Shown: piece by piece, positions 38,411 to 59,811 of the stretch | How positions within the stretch are numbered: the first letter of the stretch is position 1 | Layout of the letters: each line of letters opens with the position of its first letter | Assembly (NCBI GenBank): GCA_012295275.1 | Contig: CM022670.1 | Location: forward strand, 4,749,764 to 4,813,763 | Reading direction: 5' to 3' | Length of the DNA stretch: 64,000 nucleotides | From: Chrysomallon squamiferum | Lineage: Eukaryota > Mollusca > Gastropoda > Neomphalida > Peltospiridae | Notes under the pieces: generated by a model | Told to the model about the DNA's origin: nothing | Databases searched by the model: none | What the model saw: the letters and a program-made list of their open reading frames with translations, nothing else | Position numbers and translations under genes: made by a program

Positions 38411-40043
38411 TTCATTTACATTCTGTTGTTCCAATATAGACAGTACTTAGCAATTTTCCTGTCAAAAATCTCTTTCCATTTCTCATTCTTTCTTTCTTTC
38501 TGGCTGTATCTTTCTGTTTTTCTTTCTACCCATATCTGTTAATCTCTTTCTCTCAAGATGTTTCTCTCCTGTCCTTTCCTAACTTTCTCAGTCTCTCAAC
38601 AGTAACTATTCATTCTATACTCTAGAAAACAAGTAACCATTTTCTTGCTGTTTCTGAGTGCAGAAAGTTGTATTAGACATTTTTCTCAGTGTGTAATTAA
38701 GAACTGTCATTTTGGAATTACCCACTTTGTCATGTGGCTGTTCTTGTAATGAAAAAAGAGAAAAAAGAGAAAAAAAAAGTAAAAAGAGAAAAAAGACAGC
38801 CTGCAGTCTCTGACAGTTCTGACTATTCTCCGACATTTTATATCTTGTCTGTTTTTGTGTGCTCGTTTTTCTCACTCTTTTTATTTTAATTTTAAAATTT
38901 TTGTTTTCATGACTGTTAAAAAAGCCACACAACTGGTGTGTTTATACATTTCTCACATTACATCTTCTCTCTCATATCAGTTTTTGTTAAAATTTTATGT
39001 TTATGGGTTTTTTATGTTTTGTTTTTCTTTCTTCTTTTTTTTCAGCTTTTACGGCCGTTTTTTTTTTTCTTATTTCTTCCTTTTTTGTTTTTCTTTTCAT
39101 CCTTTCTTCATCCGGGTTTCTGAAGGCATTTTTTTGTTTCTTTTATTTTCCTTTTTTTTTAGTAGTAATTTGTTTTCTTGCAGACAACATAATTTGTACA
39201 AAGAGTCATGAAAACATGTTACATATCTGGTAATTTTTTATTTTTTTTATTTTTTATTTTGTCTTTTGTGCAGCTGAATATTGGAACTGCTATATACTCA
39301 TGTATCACATAAGTGGTGTGTATGTATATATGTGTGTGTGAATTTTATGCATGTCTCTCCATATATCTATATATGTGAATGTGTCTTTACATCTGTAAAC
39401 ATGCATGTTGCACGTCTTTATATAATAATTGCATGTGTGTATAATGCCCACAGTCAAATGATTACATAACTGGTTTTATAAAGTATGTATATGGTCATAA
39501 CAATTGCTTGTATATCTTGTTCTGAAGAGAAATCTGGCATCACAAGCATGTCCGAACCAATACAAATTACAACCCATATTACCATTACACCATTTGCATA
39601 TTACAAATATATTTAATATTATAAAAGGTTCCATGAATGGAAAAGATTACATGTAAGGCATACTCTAACCTTAATGAATAAATATAAGCATATTACCATA
39701 CATCACCACTTTGCAGTCTAGCCTGAGGGTGATATTATGATGGCCACAAGCTATACTGCTTAGAGATAAAGTCGTTTTTTTCTCTGTGTCTGGGAAACCT
39801 GACAAAAGCCAGTGGAAACAAAGCTTTGTACAAAAGTGTGGTGTGCTCTGCAGCTTGCTGGGCTGTTTGTGGATCAGTCACAGCTGGCTGGTAATCCACC
39901 ATACAAATATATCACTCACACAGTTTAGCACAAATTAGCTTAAATGTAAATCACGTGAACAGCATGTGTGCGTCTGCGAGTCCCAGGTTTGTTCGTCTGT
40001 GGTGGAGGAATGAAGTGATTAATTTAAATTTAAAAATCAACTT

Positions 40044-40076
<33 letters not shown>

Positions 40077-40251
40077 CACAAAAACATATAAAAGACAACA
40101 ATTAGAACAAAATATATAAACTCTCCAAAATAATAATAAAAATGATTTGTAATACTAATAGATAATATTAATGGACAGATACATTTCAGAATTAACTAGA
40201 TTATGAATTTTTTTGATATCTTGAAACAGACTGATACAATTACTTTTATTA

Positions 40252-40261
<10 letters not shown>

Positions 40262-40300
<39 letters not shown>

Positions 40301-40303
40301 CAT
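40262..40303. repeat. (ATT)n microsatellite
   Basis: About 13 ATT units, followed by ATC/CAT triplets. Seen directly. Confidence 0.9.
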
Positions 40304-40689
40304 CATCTTCATCATTATTGTCACCACATAGTCAGTATCGTTGGTATCTTCAATATTATTATTATTACTTTTTATTATTAATAATAATAATAACTGCTTA
40401 CAAGCCCATAATCATAATTAAATACAAATATTTGTATATAAAAACAAAAACTAATACATGTACATAAAACTACATATACAAACATAAATGATTTAAAAGA
40501 ATAAAACACTAATAATAAAAACATACTCTATAACCTTCACAAAAAAAAAAAAATCTTACGGATAATGAACACTTAAATCTCAAATGCTAATCCTATTAAC
40601 AGGATAATCTGTCTTCATAATCTGTTTTACATAATCCACACAATACAGCAATCAACCATTTACCTGCTCAGAGATTTTGTTGTACATTT

Positions 40690-41558
40690 TCCATCTTACC
40701 TGAAAATTTCCACCTGGGTTTAACAAGCTTTGATTAACATTTTCAAGTGGGCGGGGCTGACTTGGCACTTGTAAGTCGAGGATTTGGGTGAGGGATCACT
40801 TCGCTGGGTCTGTTCCATAAAGAAGGAGGCTGACAGAGAGAGCCGAATTTGCTCAACGTCTTAGTTTTTGGATTTCTCTGTTTTCTGTGTGTTTAAAGGA
40901 TATTCTGAGATTTGAACATGTGACTGTGGGAAAGACAGTCAACATTATTACAGGCACTGTGTGTAATCTCTTGTGATGATTTGGGATTTGTTACAGTAAG
41001 GAGTTTATTGATGAAGATGATTTCAGAATCAAAGTATTTGTTGTGTAAAAAAGAATGATTGAAAAGAACAAAATAATAATAAAAATAATTAATAAATAAA
41101 TTAACACTAATTTGATGTGAAAAGAAGTGCAAAGTTGAAAAATATCAATTTATTTTTAAAATAATAAAACAAGTAAGGATTAATGTGAAAAGAACAAATT
41201 TAAGAAAAAGTGTCTGGTGTTCTGTTCAAAAAGTTGAAAAACAAAATAATAAGAAATTGTGAATATATTGATAAGCTGAAAACAGAAAATATATGTGATT
41301 CATATATATATATATATATATAGATATAATATTATTATCATTACAGCAGTACTTAACAACACATTTAGTGACAAAGAGAGATTTATCTCAAGAGAACACA
41401 AATAAGAAATTAACACATCAGAGGTCGAAGAAAGAAGCTATCAGAACACAGAAATAAAACAACTCAAGCAAAATCAGTATAACCAAGAAACACAAAAATC
41501 TGACCTCTAAAAACTACCATAAACAACATTACACTGAGAAATCAAAACCTAGAAAAAT
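40690..41558 (+). promoter_or_regulatory. Candidate promoter and leader of gene 2
   Basis: A less AT-rich patch at 40.74-40.87 kb carries a GC box GGGCGGGGC (40749-40757, an Sp1/KLF-type site) and the sequence GTGAGGGATCACTTCGCTGG. The latter resembles CTGAGTGGAGTGTGCTGGGT in the gene 1 candidate first exon (shared TGAG, GGA and GCTGGGT). The following 0.7 kb is A-rich with no open frame and would be the leader. Transcription start and any leader intron cannot be fixed from sequence. Confidence 0.35.
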
Positions 41559-51126
<9,568 letters not shown>

Positions 51127-51228
51127 CTGACTGCCACCTTTATAGCAGGCTGAAAGCCCTCTTCATGAAACATAAGAACACAGGATCAAAACTCCTTCAT
51201 GGACAGTTTCTTGTTCTGAGCTTGTCCA

Positions 51229-51234
51229 AATAAA
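51229..51234 (+). terminator. Candidate poly(A) signal of gene 2
   Basis: AATAAA about 100 bases after the gene 2 stop, giving a short 3' untranslated region. Later hexamers could also be used. Confidence 0.5.
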
Positions 51235-51648
51235 TAACACTGACCTGAGATATTTTAGAACAGAGGATCATTTCACCTAAGCAGACTGTTTCAGATTCCA
51301 GACAGGTTTCATAAACCACAACTGATTTAACAAAAGCAAGTGTTTTCCTGTCTATGGGAAGGTTTATATAAACAATATCTTGCTGGCAAGTGATAAGAGT
51401 AACCCATGTGTGACAGCAGTGAGTTTCTCTTTACATCATTGTTATGATAATAATTCATGAACAAATAATAGCTGTCATTATTTAAATTGTTGAACATTTT
51501 ATTATGCAAATATTTATTCCTTCTTTCTGTAAGAGTAACCCTTTTATTCTTAAAACACATATTTCTTCTCATTACCTGAATGGGCAAAAAGATTTGTTTT
51601 TCTTTCTGTAAAACATTTTTTCCCATTATCTGAATGGGTAAAATATAC

Positions 51649-51691
<43 letters not shown>

Positions 51692-52833
51692 AGTTTATTG
51701 ATTAAACGAAAATCATTCTGAAAACAAACCTGTTGTTGACAACTCTAACACATACATCTTTGTTAAGTAGGCCTTAAATATCTGCTAACTAGCTCAGTTA
51801 ATGATGTATATTATCATACATTTAACTCGATACATTTGGGTAAGACACTAATGTTCTTATTGCAGTGATTTGTTTTTTGAATTTCAAAGTCAAGAGGCCA
51901 TTTTATTGCTGTATGTAACTCTATACACACATCTTGTGTAGAAACAGTTTTTGTTAATTTTTTTTTCTTTCTATCAGTGCTTTTAAATGATGTCTGATAA
52001 TAAAACTGGTAATCAAAAATATAAATAAGAATAAAGAAAGTGTGTATGTGTTTAGATACATTATATATAAGATAAATTAATATGTAATCAAGAACGTGAT
52101 ATATACAGATGTACTGGTTATTTATTTATGTATGACTGCTTTGTTTCATTTGTTTGTTTATTTATCTGTACTAACAGACAGTCTTTCTTAGTAAAGTACC
52201 AATGTGTGTGTGTGAGAGAGAGAATTTATTTATGCAAGTATGTATGTATCAGTGATGTGTGTGTGTGTGTATCCATGTATATACAAGAGTATTTATAAGT
52301 ATAAAACATTCACATACCTCTGCACTCATCCACTCTTTGTATTATTTTATATGTTTTATGTAAAAATACTAGTATTTATTATGTTTGTGCCAAAACCCTT
52401 ATTTTCACAGATCTCAAATGTTAAATATTAATTTTTAATTTTTATTTACATTTAATTATTATGTAACAGTAAAGAAACTAACAATTTATGTACATATCTT
52501 AATGAGGATTTCTTTTATTATGTTTGTTTATTATTACTTTTGTGTAATTTATTATAAATTAATGTATAAATGCACTTTATGCATGCATCAATGTTTATTA
52601 AATAGTGTTGGCATATATTTATTATAATTTGTGTATCAGTGTTTGGTATTTATCTCATTTTACTCTATATTATAACAAAAATTTGTATTATATTTTGTAT
52701 TTATAATATTTATTTCATATCTTTAGTGATATAAATATACATGTTAATATTTAATTTATTTAAAATATGTAAGCAGTTTATTGTAATATATATATATATG
52801 TGTGTGTATGTGTGTGTATGTATGCATGTACTA

Positions 52834-52836
<3 letters not shown>

Positions 52837-52874
<38 letters not shown>
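52837..52874. repeat. (GT)n dinucleotide repeat
   Basis: About 19 GT units preceded by TATG-type sequence. Seen directly. Confidence 0.95.
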
Positions 52875-52876
<2 letters not shown>

Positions 52877-55396
52877 ATATTTTTGCAGAATTTAACACTA
52901 ATAATTTCATTTTTTGTATATATGTACACATGTCAACATTTAATATTTATTTTATTTATTCAATAATATTTATTTATCATTAATTTGATTGTGTTATAAT
53001 ATGTAATTAATTTATTAAAACTAGTGAAATTTATACAAGCTGCTTTATTTTACTTCTGTTAATGTTTATTAACAACAAATAAACAATTCTATAAAAATAA
53101 CCAACTACACACACACACAGACACACACAGACACACACATAAACAAATATGAATATGAAAGATGACAGAGCAGAAACTCAACATCTCCACACAGCTTATT
53201 CTTTTTTTTCATCCGAGTCTTATAAAAACAGTGGTTATGCTCCACAGTAAACTGTAACAAATTTTAAAAAAAAGAAAAAACACACAATCTCTCCACACAA
53301 GTTTATTTGGCGTTGGCACACACACACACACACACTCATAATATGACATAATCCTAATCCCCCACATTAGATATACCTTTTCACTGGGACATGTGGAGGA
53401 CAAAAGAAACTGTCCACCACATAAGTTACTACTTTTTACTACAGATAAATGGTGTGTTTGTTTTTCTTCTCAAGTTGCATCTCTAGAATCTTGTTTTACA
53501 GCTGCATCCTGTACAACTGTTGAAACTGTTACAAGTTGTAACTGCCAGTGCTGATTAGGCAGGGATGCAAGACAAACTGAAAAATGTGGCTTTAACATTT
53601 TTGTTTAACAAAATTACAGTTGTTTTACTCCTTCACCTATCTCTTTGTGTCATCTGTCATTCCTCATTTCTCACTCTCTCTCTCTCTCTTTCTATGTCTG
53701 AATGTATGTATGTATTCTGTATGTTTGTCTGTTTTTATGTGTGTATGTGTGTAAATGTATGTGTGTATGTACATGTAGATGTATCTCTCTCTCTCTCTCT
53801 CTCTCTGTCTGAATGTATGTATATATGTACATATGTGTAAATGTATGTGTGTATGTGCATGCATGTATCTCTCTCTCTCTCTCTCTTTCTCTCTCTCCAC
53901 ACAATCCTGTCAGCTACTGTACATAATATATTTGTCTTATAATGAGCTCTGTGATCTGAGACAGCTGGGTAATGGTGAAGTAGCTGGCTAGGTTTCTACA
54001 GAAGATAAATGTTGTGTTGAAATCAGTGCTAGCTGAGACTACACAGGATATAAATAACTGAACTTTTCATCACAGCCTCAGTTATAAATCTGTCCTCAGA
54101 ATTAATGAAAACTTGACAAATAACTTTTTCTTCTTCTTCTTTTTTCCTTTTCTTTCCTTATCCTTTTGTGATAATTTGGTATAAAAAAGAAAATGAAAAT
54201 AATAATAAATAATAATAATAATAATAATAATAAAGAGAAGAATAAAAACAAGAAAGAATTTATTTATGTACTTTCCTATCTTTCTGGAGACAAATGTAAA
54301 TAAAATTAAAAAAAGGTTTTTCATACACCTAGAGAAGGACATGGCATGTTAGCAGTGGGTTTCCTCTCTGTTGTAACCATCAGCATCTGTATCTGCTTTT
54401 CAAAAAAGAATGAATTATTCTTTACTTGCTATTTTAGTTTCATGCTTTATTATTAGCAAACATTGGTTTCAAAAACCAAAATTAAAAAATCACTCAAAAT
54501 TGTACAATGAACTCTTAGGCTAATTGTTTGTATAGCAATGTATATATTATCATATTGAACAAATAAAATGGTTAATAGTAACTATACAGAATTAGTTTAA
54601 ATCATTTATTCACGTCAAGTAGTACACTTTAAATTATTCTGATTCAAAGAATCAAAAACAATATTCTCACAGAATTTATTATATAACTTCCAATCAGTGA
54701 TGAAGAAAAGCCATTTATAACATTTATTAACTTACTAATCTTTGTCTTATAATCCCAAATCCATTAAGAAGAATAAAAGCTGATTCAAAGTTAATCAAGC
54801 ATGCACTATAAATTAATCAAAGCATACTGCTAGGATTTAATCAACTCCATTAAAATATTATGATATTAATCTCTTATAATAGGATTGCTGTGTTATAATA
54901 TAACACTTTTACTACATAATGTTTAGTATTAAGTTATAACATAAAATTCATGCTTCATTATATGATAATATTTGTATTATAATGTAATATATTTGTTTTA
55001 CTTAATATTTATATGATTTTATAACCTAACTGCAATATTATTTGTATTATATAGTAACATAATATTTGTATTACAGTGTCTTTTTAGATCATTTGTATTA
55101 TTTACAGCATAAGAATTAGATTATTTATAACATATACTTGTGCTGCTTTATGAAATAATATGTATATTATATAATAATACAGAACTTATATTTTAAGCTG
55201 TTAAAATACAGCTGAAACAAATACATGTATCTTACTAATAAGGTAAATTAGTCGAATGCAGCTGAAAATTTTAGAACTTCAGAAAATATGAGGCCAGAAT
55301 AATTATGGTTGGATTCAATTTTAAAGAGAAAATCAGTTTTATTACAAAGAAAAATAATAGTTCAGAAAATAGTGATCACCCAGTATTATTGTGTTT

Positions 55397-55404
55397 TATT
55401 ATTA

Positions 55405-55447
<43 letters not shown>

Positions 55448-55449
55448 TA

Positions 55450-55538
<89 letters not shown>

Positions 55539-55574
55539 GTTATTGTTGTTGTTGTTGTTATTATTATTATTATT
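55397..55574. repeat. (ATT)n microsatellite
   Basis: About 178 bases of ATT with scattered ATC and a short GTT block. Frames across it give homopolymeric peptides, not genes. Confidence 0.95.
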
Positions 55575-56749
55575 AACAAATTTTGAAATAAAATGAATTT
55601 CATTACAGATAAAATATATGTCACCCAGAAATTAGTGGGTGGTGTTGTGGGTGTGTCCTTTCCTAGGCTTACAATTTTAATGAAGTGAGAATAAGCCAAT
55701 AACAGGTTTACCCCTAAACCACAAAATCTCCGAGATTATTTCACTGTTTATTGTAAATGTTAATTCAAGCATTTATCATGTTTTAAATCCCATGATTGTA
55801 GCATACGTGTGTTTGTCCACTGTCAGTTGTTACAACAATAGCTTTATTCTACGTACTGGGGAACAGAAAGGATAATAACCATATTGTTGTTAAATAATGA
55901 AATATACTGATGTAGTAATTGATACAAATACACAGATACACAGATACATTCATGGAAAGAGGTACACACACACACACACACACACACATGCACACATACA
56001 TATTATGTTAAAATTTGATTATGATAAGACCACTGTTAATAAAATGGTTATAAAGTGCTTAATGGACAGATGTAGTAAATAAAATTTTAAAATTCACAAA
56101 TATTTGTCTTGTTTCTTAAACAAAACCTGTGGTGATGTGAACTGAAAAACTAAACGAAATCTGAATACATTCACTGATTATGTTATTTGTTTCTTCATAA
56201 AAAGAGTCCAAGAGGAAAAATGACAGCCTAGAAAATATTTCATTTCATTCTTAAAACATATCTGTATCAGTGTTAACAACCTTTATGCAGATTTGAAATA
56301 TTACAAATGATTGTTTTATTTGTTTATTTGTAAAGTGAGCTTTGGTGGCTCTAACAAACAGTCTAAAAAATAATTTTATATCTCAAGCTCAATCTTTGTT
56401 AATAATAAAGTATGGCTATAACATTGCAATCAACAGGGATTATTTTTAAAAAACTTTTTTTTTTTTCTTTTCTACCTTAGAGAAAGTAACTGAATATGAA
56501 CTTTCCTGGTACAATACACATAACAGATTCTTTGTTGATGATTAACATTCCTAGTGGATTAAGACAGCAAGTTTTCTTTTATTTCACTATAACAGAAAAA
56601 AGCTTATTAACCAATAACACTAAAATATACACACACATTTAAAGCAAAGTACAACACTAACATTTTCTAAGTTTATATCATTTTATTTACACAACAGAAA
56701 TAACAACAAACAAATATATATAAATACTTCAGCAACAATGATTTCTAAG

Positions 56750-57545
56750 TACAAATGATACATGTTCAATTCTGGTATGCTGATATAAAGTACAAAGGAT
56801 TTACTTGCTATTCTTGTATCCTGATACACCTGTAACCCTTTTATCCTGCTTCAAATACTTGCAATCTTTGTATCCTGAGACTAAGTACAAATGATATAGT
56901 TGCAATCCTTGTATTCAGATACAATGTACAAACGATATAACTGAAATACTTGTATTCAGATACAATGTACAAATGATATAACTGAAATACTTGTATTCAG
57001 ATACAATGTACAAATGATATATCTGCAATTCTTGCATTCAGATACAATGTACAAATGATATAACTGAAATACTTGTATCCTGATACAAAGTACAAATGAT
57101 ATATCTGCAATTCTTGTATTCAGATACAATGTACAAATGATATAACTGAAATACTTGTATCATGATACAAAATACAAATGATATATCTGCAATTTTTTAA
57201 TTCAGATACTGTGTACAAATGATATAACTGAAATACTTGTATTGAGATACTAAATAAAAATGAAATATCTGATATTGTATCATGATACAATATAGAAATA
57301 AAATATCAGCAATTGGTGTATCCTGAAACAGAATATAAATGATATATCTGCAATCCTTGTATTCTGATACTAAGTTCAAATGATATACTTGCAATTCTTG
57401 TATTCTGATATAAATTATAAATGATATATCTGCAATCCTCATATCCTGACACTAATTACAAGTGATATACTTGTAATCCTTGCATCCTGATACAAAGTAC
57501 AAATGATATATCTACAATCCTAGTATCCTAATTTACTGTACAATG
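56750..57545. repeat. 41-bp minisatellite
   Basis: About 19 imperfect copies of a unit such as ACAATGTACAAATGATATAA followed by CTGAAATACTTGTATTCAGAT. The period is 41 bases (for example TACAA at 56886 and 56927). Central copies are most alike and outer copies decay. It lies 1.2 kb beyond the gene 3 stop. Period 41 is not a multiple of three, so the frame through it is not coding. Confidence 0.9.
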
Positions 57546-57923
57546 TAAGTTTTAATTCCCTGGATTTCATGGTAATAAATATATTTACAATTTACAATTT
57601 ACAAATATACAAAAATATATCTCGTTATATGGTACAGAGATGCAGTAACTGCAATATAACTATGTACATATTTGATTATGGTAATACTTTTACAGGCAAC
57701 CAGCAGTTTCTGAGACACGGTTAATATCAAATTAGGCAGAGATCATAATAAAATATAATGACTTCTTATATAAGTATAAATATATCTATCTAAAAGAAAT
57801 GTTTCTTCTAAAATTCCATTTGTTTTGTTAGAAAATATGACTAGGAAATACAAATTATACTTGTGTGTATGTCTGTATATGAAATTATTTATGTATATGA
57901 TTGTGTACATGTGTAGGGGGTTG

Positions 57924-57958
<35 letters not shown>

Positions 57959-58704
57959 AGTTGGTAGGTAAGAATAATTAGTGCATGTTTATGAATATAC
58001 ATTTCTATATTCATACTAGTATATATAAACATTTATACACACACACATCATAGATGTTAATCAATATTTATCAGATATTAAACATAAATTTTATTTAAAT
58101 ATGTAAAATATCAAAAATACAATTTAGTAAACTGAAATACTGTGTAATTATGTGACTGATTTATGATTATATTTTTCAAAACCACAACTAAATCTATGTT
58201 TACTGACATCACAGAGTTTCAGAATGACTAGTGTAACAACAAAAATATTTTGATTAGCAGTTTTTTTCACAGCAGTTTCATCAACAGTAGCAGCAGTGCT
58301 CAAAATAAAAAATTGATCAGTAATTACATGTATATGTAGTGTATATTATATAACTACACACACACACACACACACACACACATAGCAATGTGTTATATTT
58401 AATGTTTAATTACAATACTTGATTCTGTATAATACAATTTAATCACTGTTATTGTTAGTTCCTATAAAAAAAAAAAAATTAATAATTTAAAATAATAAAA
58501 ATTTGAAGAAAAAAGTCTGAAATACTCTTTTTAAATAATTCATACAGCTGGTTACACCAGTCACCTTAATTATTATTATTATTATTGTTGTTGTTGTTAT
58601 TATTTTATGTGACAACATTTAACAGAAAACTTTACATATAAAAATATACACCTTTTGCATTAAGGATCTGCCATGATTATAGCGATGTGCTGTTAGTGTC
58701 AACA
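57545..58704. other. 3' flank of gene 3
   Basis: AT-rich, with GT repeat at 57929-57957 and CA repeat at 58356-58382. Probably holds the 3' untranslated region of gene 3 (minus strand). A minus-strand AATAAA (TTTATT on plus, about 58090-58095) is one possible poly(A) signal. Confidence 0.5.
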
Positions 58705-59811
58705 TTATACGTAAACATCAGTCACTGTGGCAAAAGCCATTTCTAACTTCGTGTCATCAGACAGAACACTGTAACTTCCTGAAGTAGTTGTGTCATCACC
58801 TTCGTAGATGTTGTTGTCACTGCGATGTGGGGACCGAGTATGTATTTTGTAAGATGGCGGCTCACTTCTAGCTTTGTGTTCTTGAGAAATTTCCTCCCCT
58901 GAAACTGGCAGCACTGGAACACCAAGAACTTTGTAAGAAGGTTTTGGGTTTTGAACTTGCTTGTTCTGGTCTCTTGTTTTGTCCACAGCACTGATATTTG
59001 ATAAAGAATATTTTTTCAAGTTTGAAGATTCAGGGTTCTGCTGCAGTGAAATAGGGAGTTGATTATCTAGACAAACTGAGCCCATGTTTGAAAACCCTGC
59101 TCCACTGACTGACCCAGTCTGATGATGCAGTGAAGGTGACCTGTGTACATGCACTGATCCACTCCTTGAATGTGAAGAATCATTCTGTGGAAGCCTTGAC
59201 CTGCTACGTTCATCCTTCTGATACTCTGGCATATTTTGCTGATGCAGTGGTCCTCTGTGTTGATGCACTGGTCCATTCTGTTGATAGTCTGGAACATTAA
59301 ATTGATGAACTGGCCCTTTCTGTTGATGCACTGAGCCATTCTGTTGATGCACTGGTCCATTCTGTTGATAGTCTGGACTACTAAATTGATGAACTGGCCC
59401 TTTCTGTTGATTCACTGGGCCATTCTGTTGATGAATTAGTCTGTTATGTTGATTCACTATGTCATTCTGTTGGTGTACAGATCTTCTATGCTGATGTTCT
59501 GGCCCATTCTGAATGCTGTATGGCAAACAGTGGTCTAGTTGCCCTGGTGGTCTGTCTTTCTGGACTGTGCTGGACCCAGTCTGTCCTGGTTTCTGTGAGT
59601 GAGACTGTCGCTGTGATGTGTACGTGCGATATCGTAATGGGTTCGTTATCGCACCAACACCAAGTTTGATTCGCCGTGGCGATGTTGGCACTTGATCTGG
59701 AAAGAGGACTTCATCATCGCTGCCATGACCACTGTCACCAGTTACTGTCTCCCCTGAGTCGTTGCTATGGTAATCGTCTGCTGGTTTTTGTCCATCTTTT
59801 AAGAGTGTTCC
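58705..59811 (-). CDS. Protocadherin, gene 3: last cytoplasmic exon (partial gene)
   Basis: 368 codons plus stop, phase 0, entered by acceptor TTTTATAG|GGAAC; earlier exons are not visible. In order: GTLLKDGQKPADDYH, GDSGHGSDDE (DSGHGS at 59719-59736), SPRRIKLGVG, CLPYSIQNGP, 13 heptads of HQQNGPV type (59224-59496), a Ser-rich part, PPSY (58849-58860), then GDDTTTSGSYSVLSDD... to TDVYV. The ordered matches to exons 3 of genes 1 and 2 identify it as the tail exon of a third protocadherin, although no cadherin repeat is in view. It is about 140 residues longer than its paralogues, mostly because of the heptads. It lies convergent to gene 2. Confidence 0.85.
   Translation of the reverse strand, partial: GTLLKDGQKPADDYHSNDSGETVTGDSGHGSDDEVLFPDQVPTSPRRIKLGVGAITNPLRYRTYTSQRQSHSQKPGQTGSSTVQKDRPPGQLDHCLPYSIQNGPEHQHRRSVHQQNDIVNQHNRLIHQQNGPVNQQKGPVHQFSSPDYQQNGPVHQQNGSVHQQKGPVHQFNVPDYQQNGPVHQHRGPLHQQNMPEYQKDERSRSRLPQNDSSHSRSGSVHVHRSPSLHHQTGSVSGAGFSNMGSVCLDNQLPISLQQNPESSNLKKYSLSNISAVDKTRDQNKQVQNPKPSYKVLGVPVLPVSGEEISQEHKARSEPPSYKIHTRSPHRSDNNIYEGDDTTTSGSYSVLSDDTKLEMAFATVTDVYV
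59224..59496 (-). repeat. In-frame 21-bp repeat array (13 heptads) in gene 3
   Basis: Thirteen consecutive 21-base units encode heptads related to HQQNGPV, including HQHRRSV, NQQKGPV, HQFSSPD, YQQNGPV and HQQNMPE. Units 4-7 (59350-59433) and 8-11 (59266-59349) form an 84-base higher-order repeat (HQQNGPV, NQQKGPV, HQFSSPD, YQQNGPV and then a near copy). Proline and Asn content argues against a coiled coil; a flexible Gln/Asn/His-rich linker is more likely. Confidence 0.92.

Larger units (their letters stand above)
30700..40690. other. Intergenic region upstream of gene 2
   Basis: No coding exon was recognised. AT-rich DNA with T runs (31.92-31.94 kb), a TTTTA pentamer repeat (32.74 kb), a CT repeat (33.40 kb), a 133-bp tandem duplication (38.13 kb), degenerate duplications (36.0-37.4 kb), and ATT and AT repeats (40.05-40.30 kb). 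Less AT-rich islands at 31.49-31.67, 33.48-33.85 and 36.82-37.15 kb are possible regulatory elements. Confidence 0.6.
51250..56745. other. Region between the convergent genes 2 and 3
   Basis: Non-coding, AT-rich. It holds AT repeat (51.65-51.69 kb), GT repeat (52.84-52.87 kb), CA repeat (53.32 kb), CT/TATG mixtures (53.68-53.90 kb), AAT (54.20 kb), the long ATT repeat (55.40 kb) and CA (55.97 kb). At 51.51-51.65 kb a CATTAYCTGAATGGGYAAAA block occurs twice. No exon or RNA gene was recognised. Confidence 0.65.

Noticed and set aside
57197-57442. 81-codon minus-strand frame with repeated Tyr/Ile-rich peptides
   Set aside because: The underlying 41-bp repeat is not a multiple of three, so the frame is not maintained across the array. 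Treated as minisatellite.
56750-57545. Regular repeats that might suggest a CRISPR array
   Set aside because: Units are contiguous with no unique spacers, and the context is a eukaryotic intergenic region.
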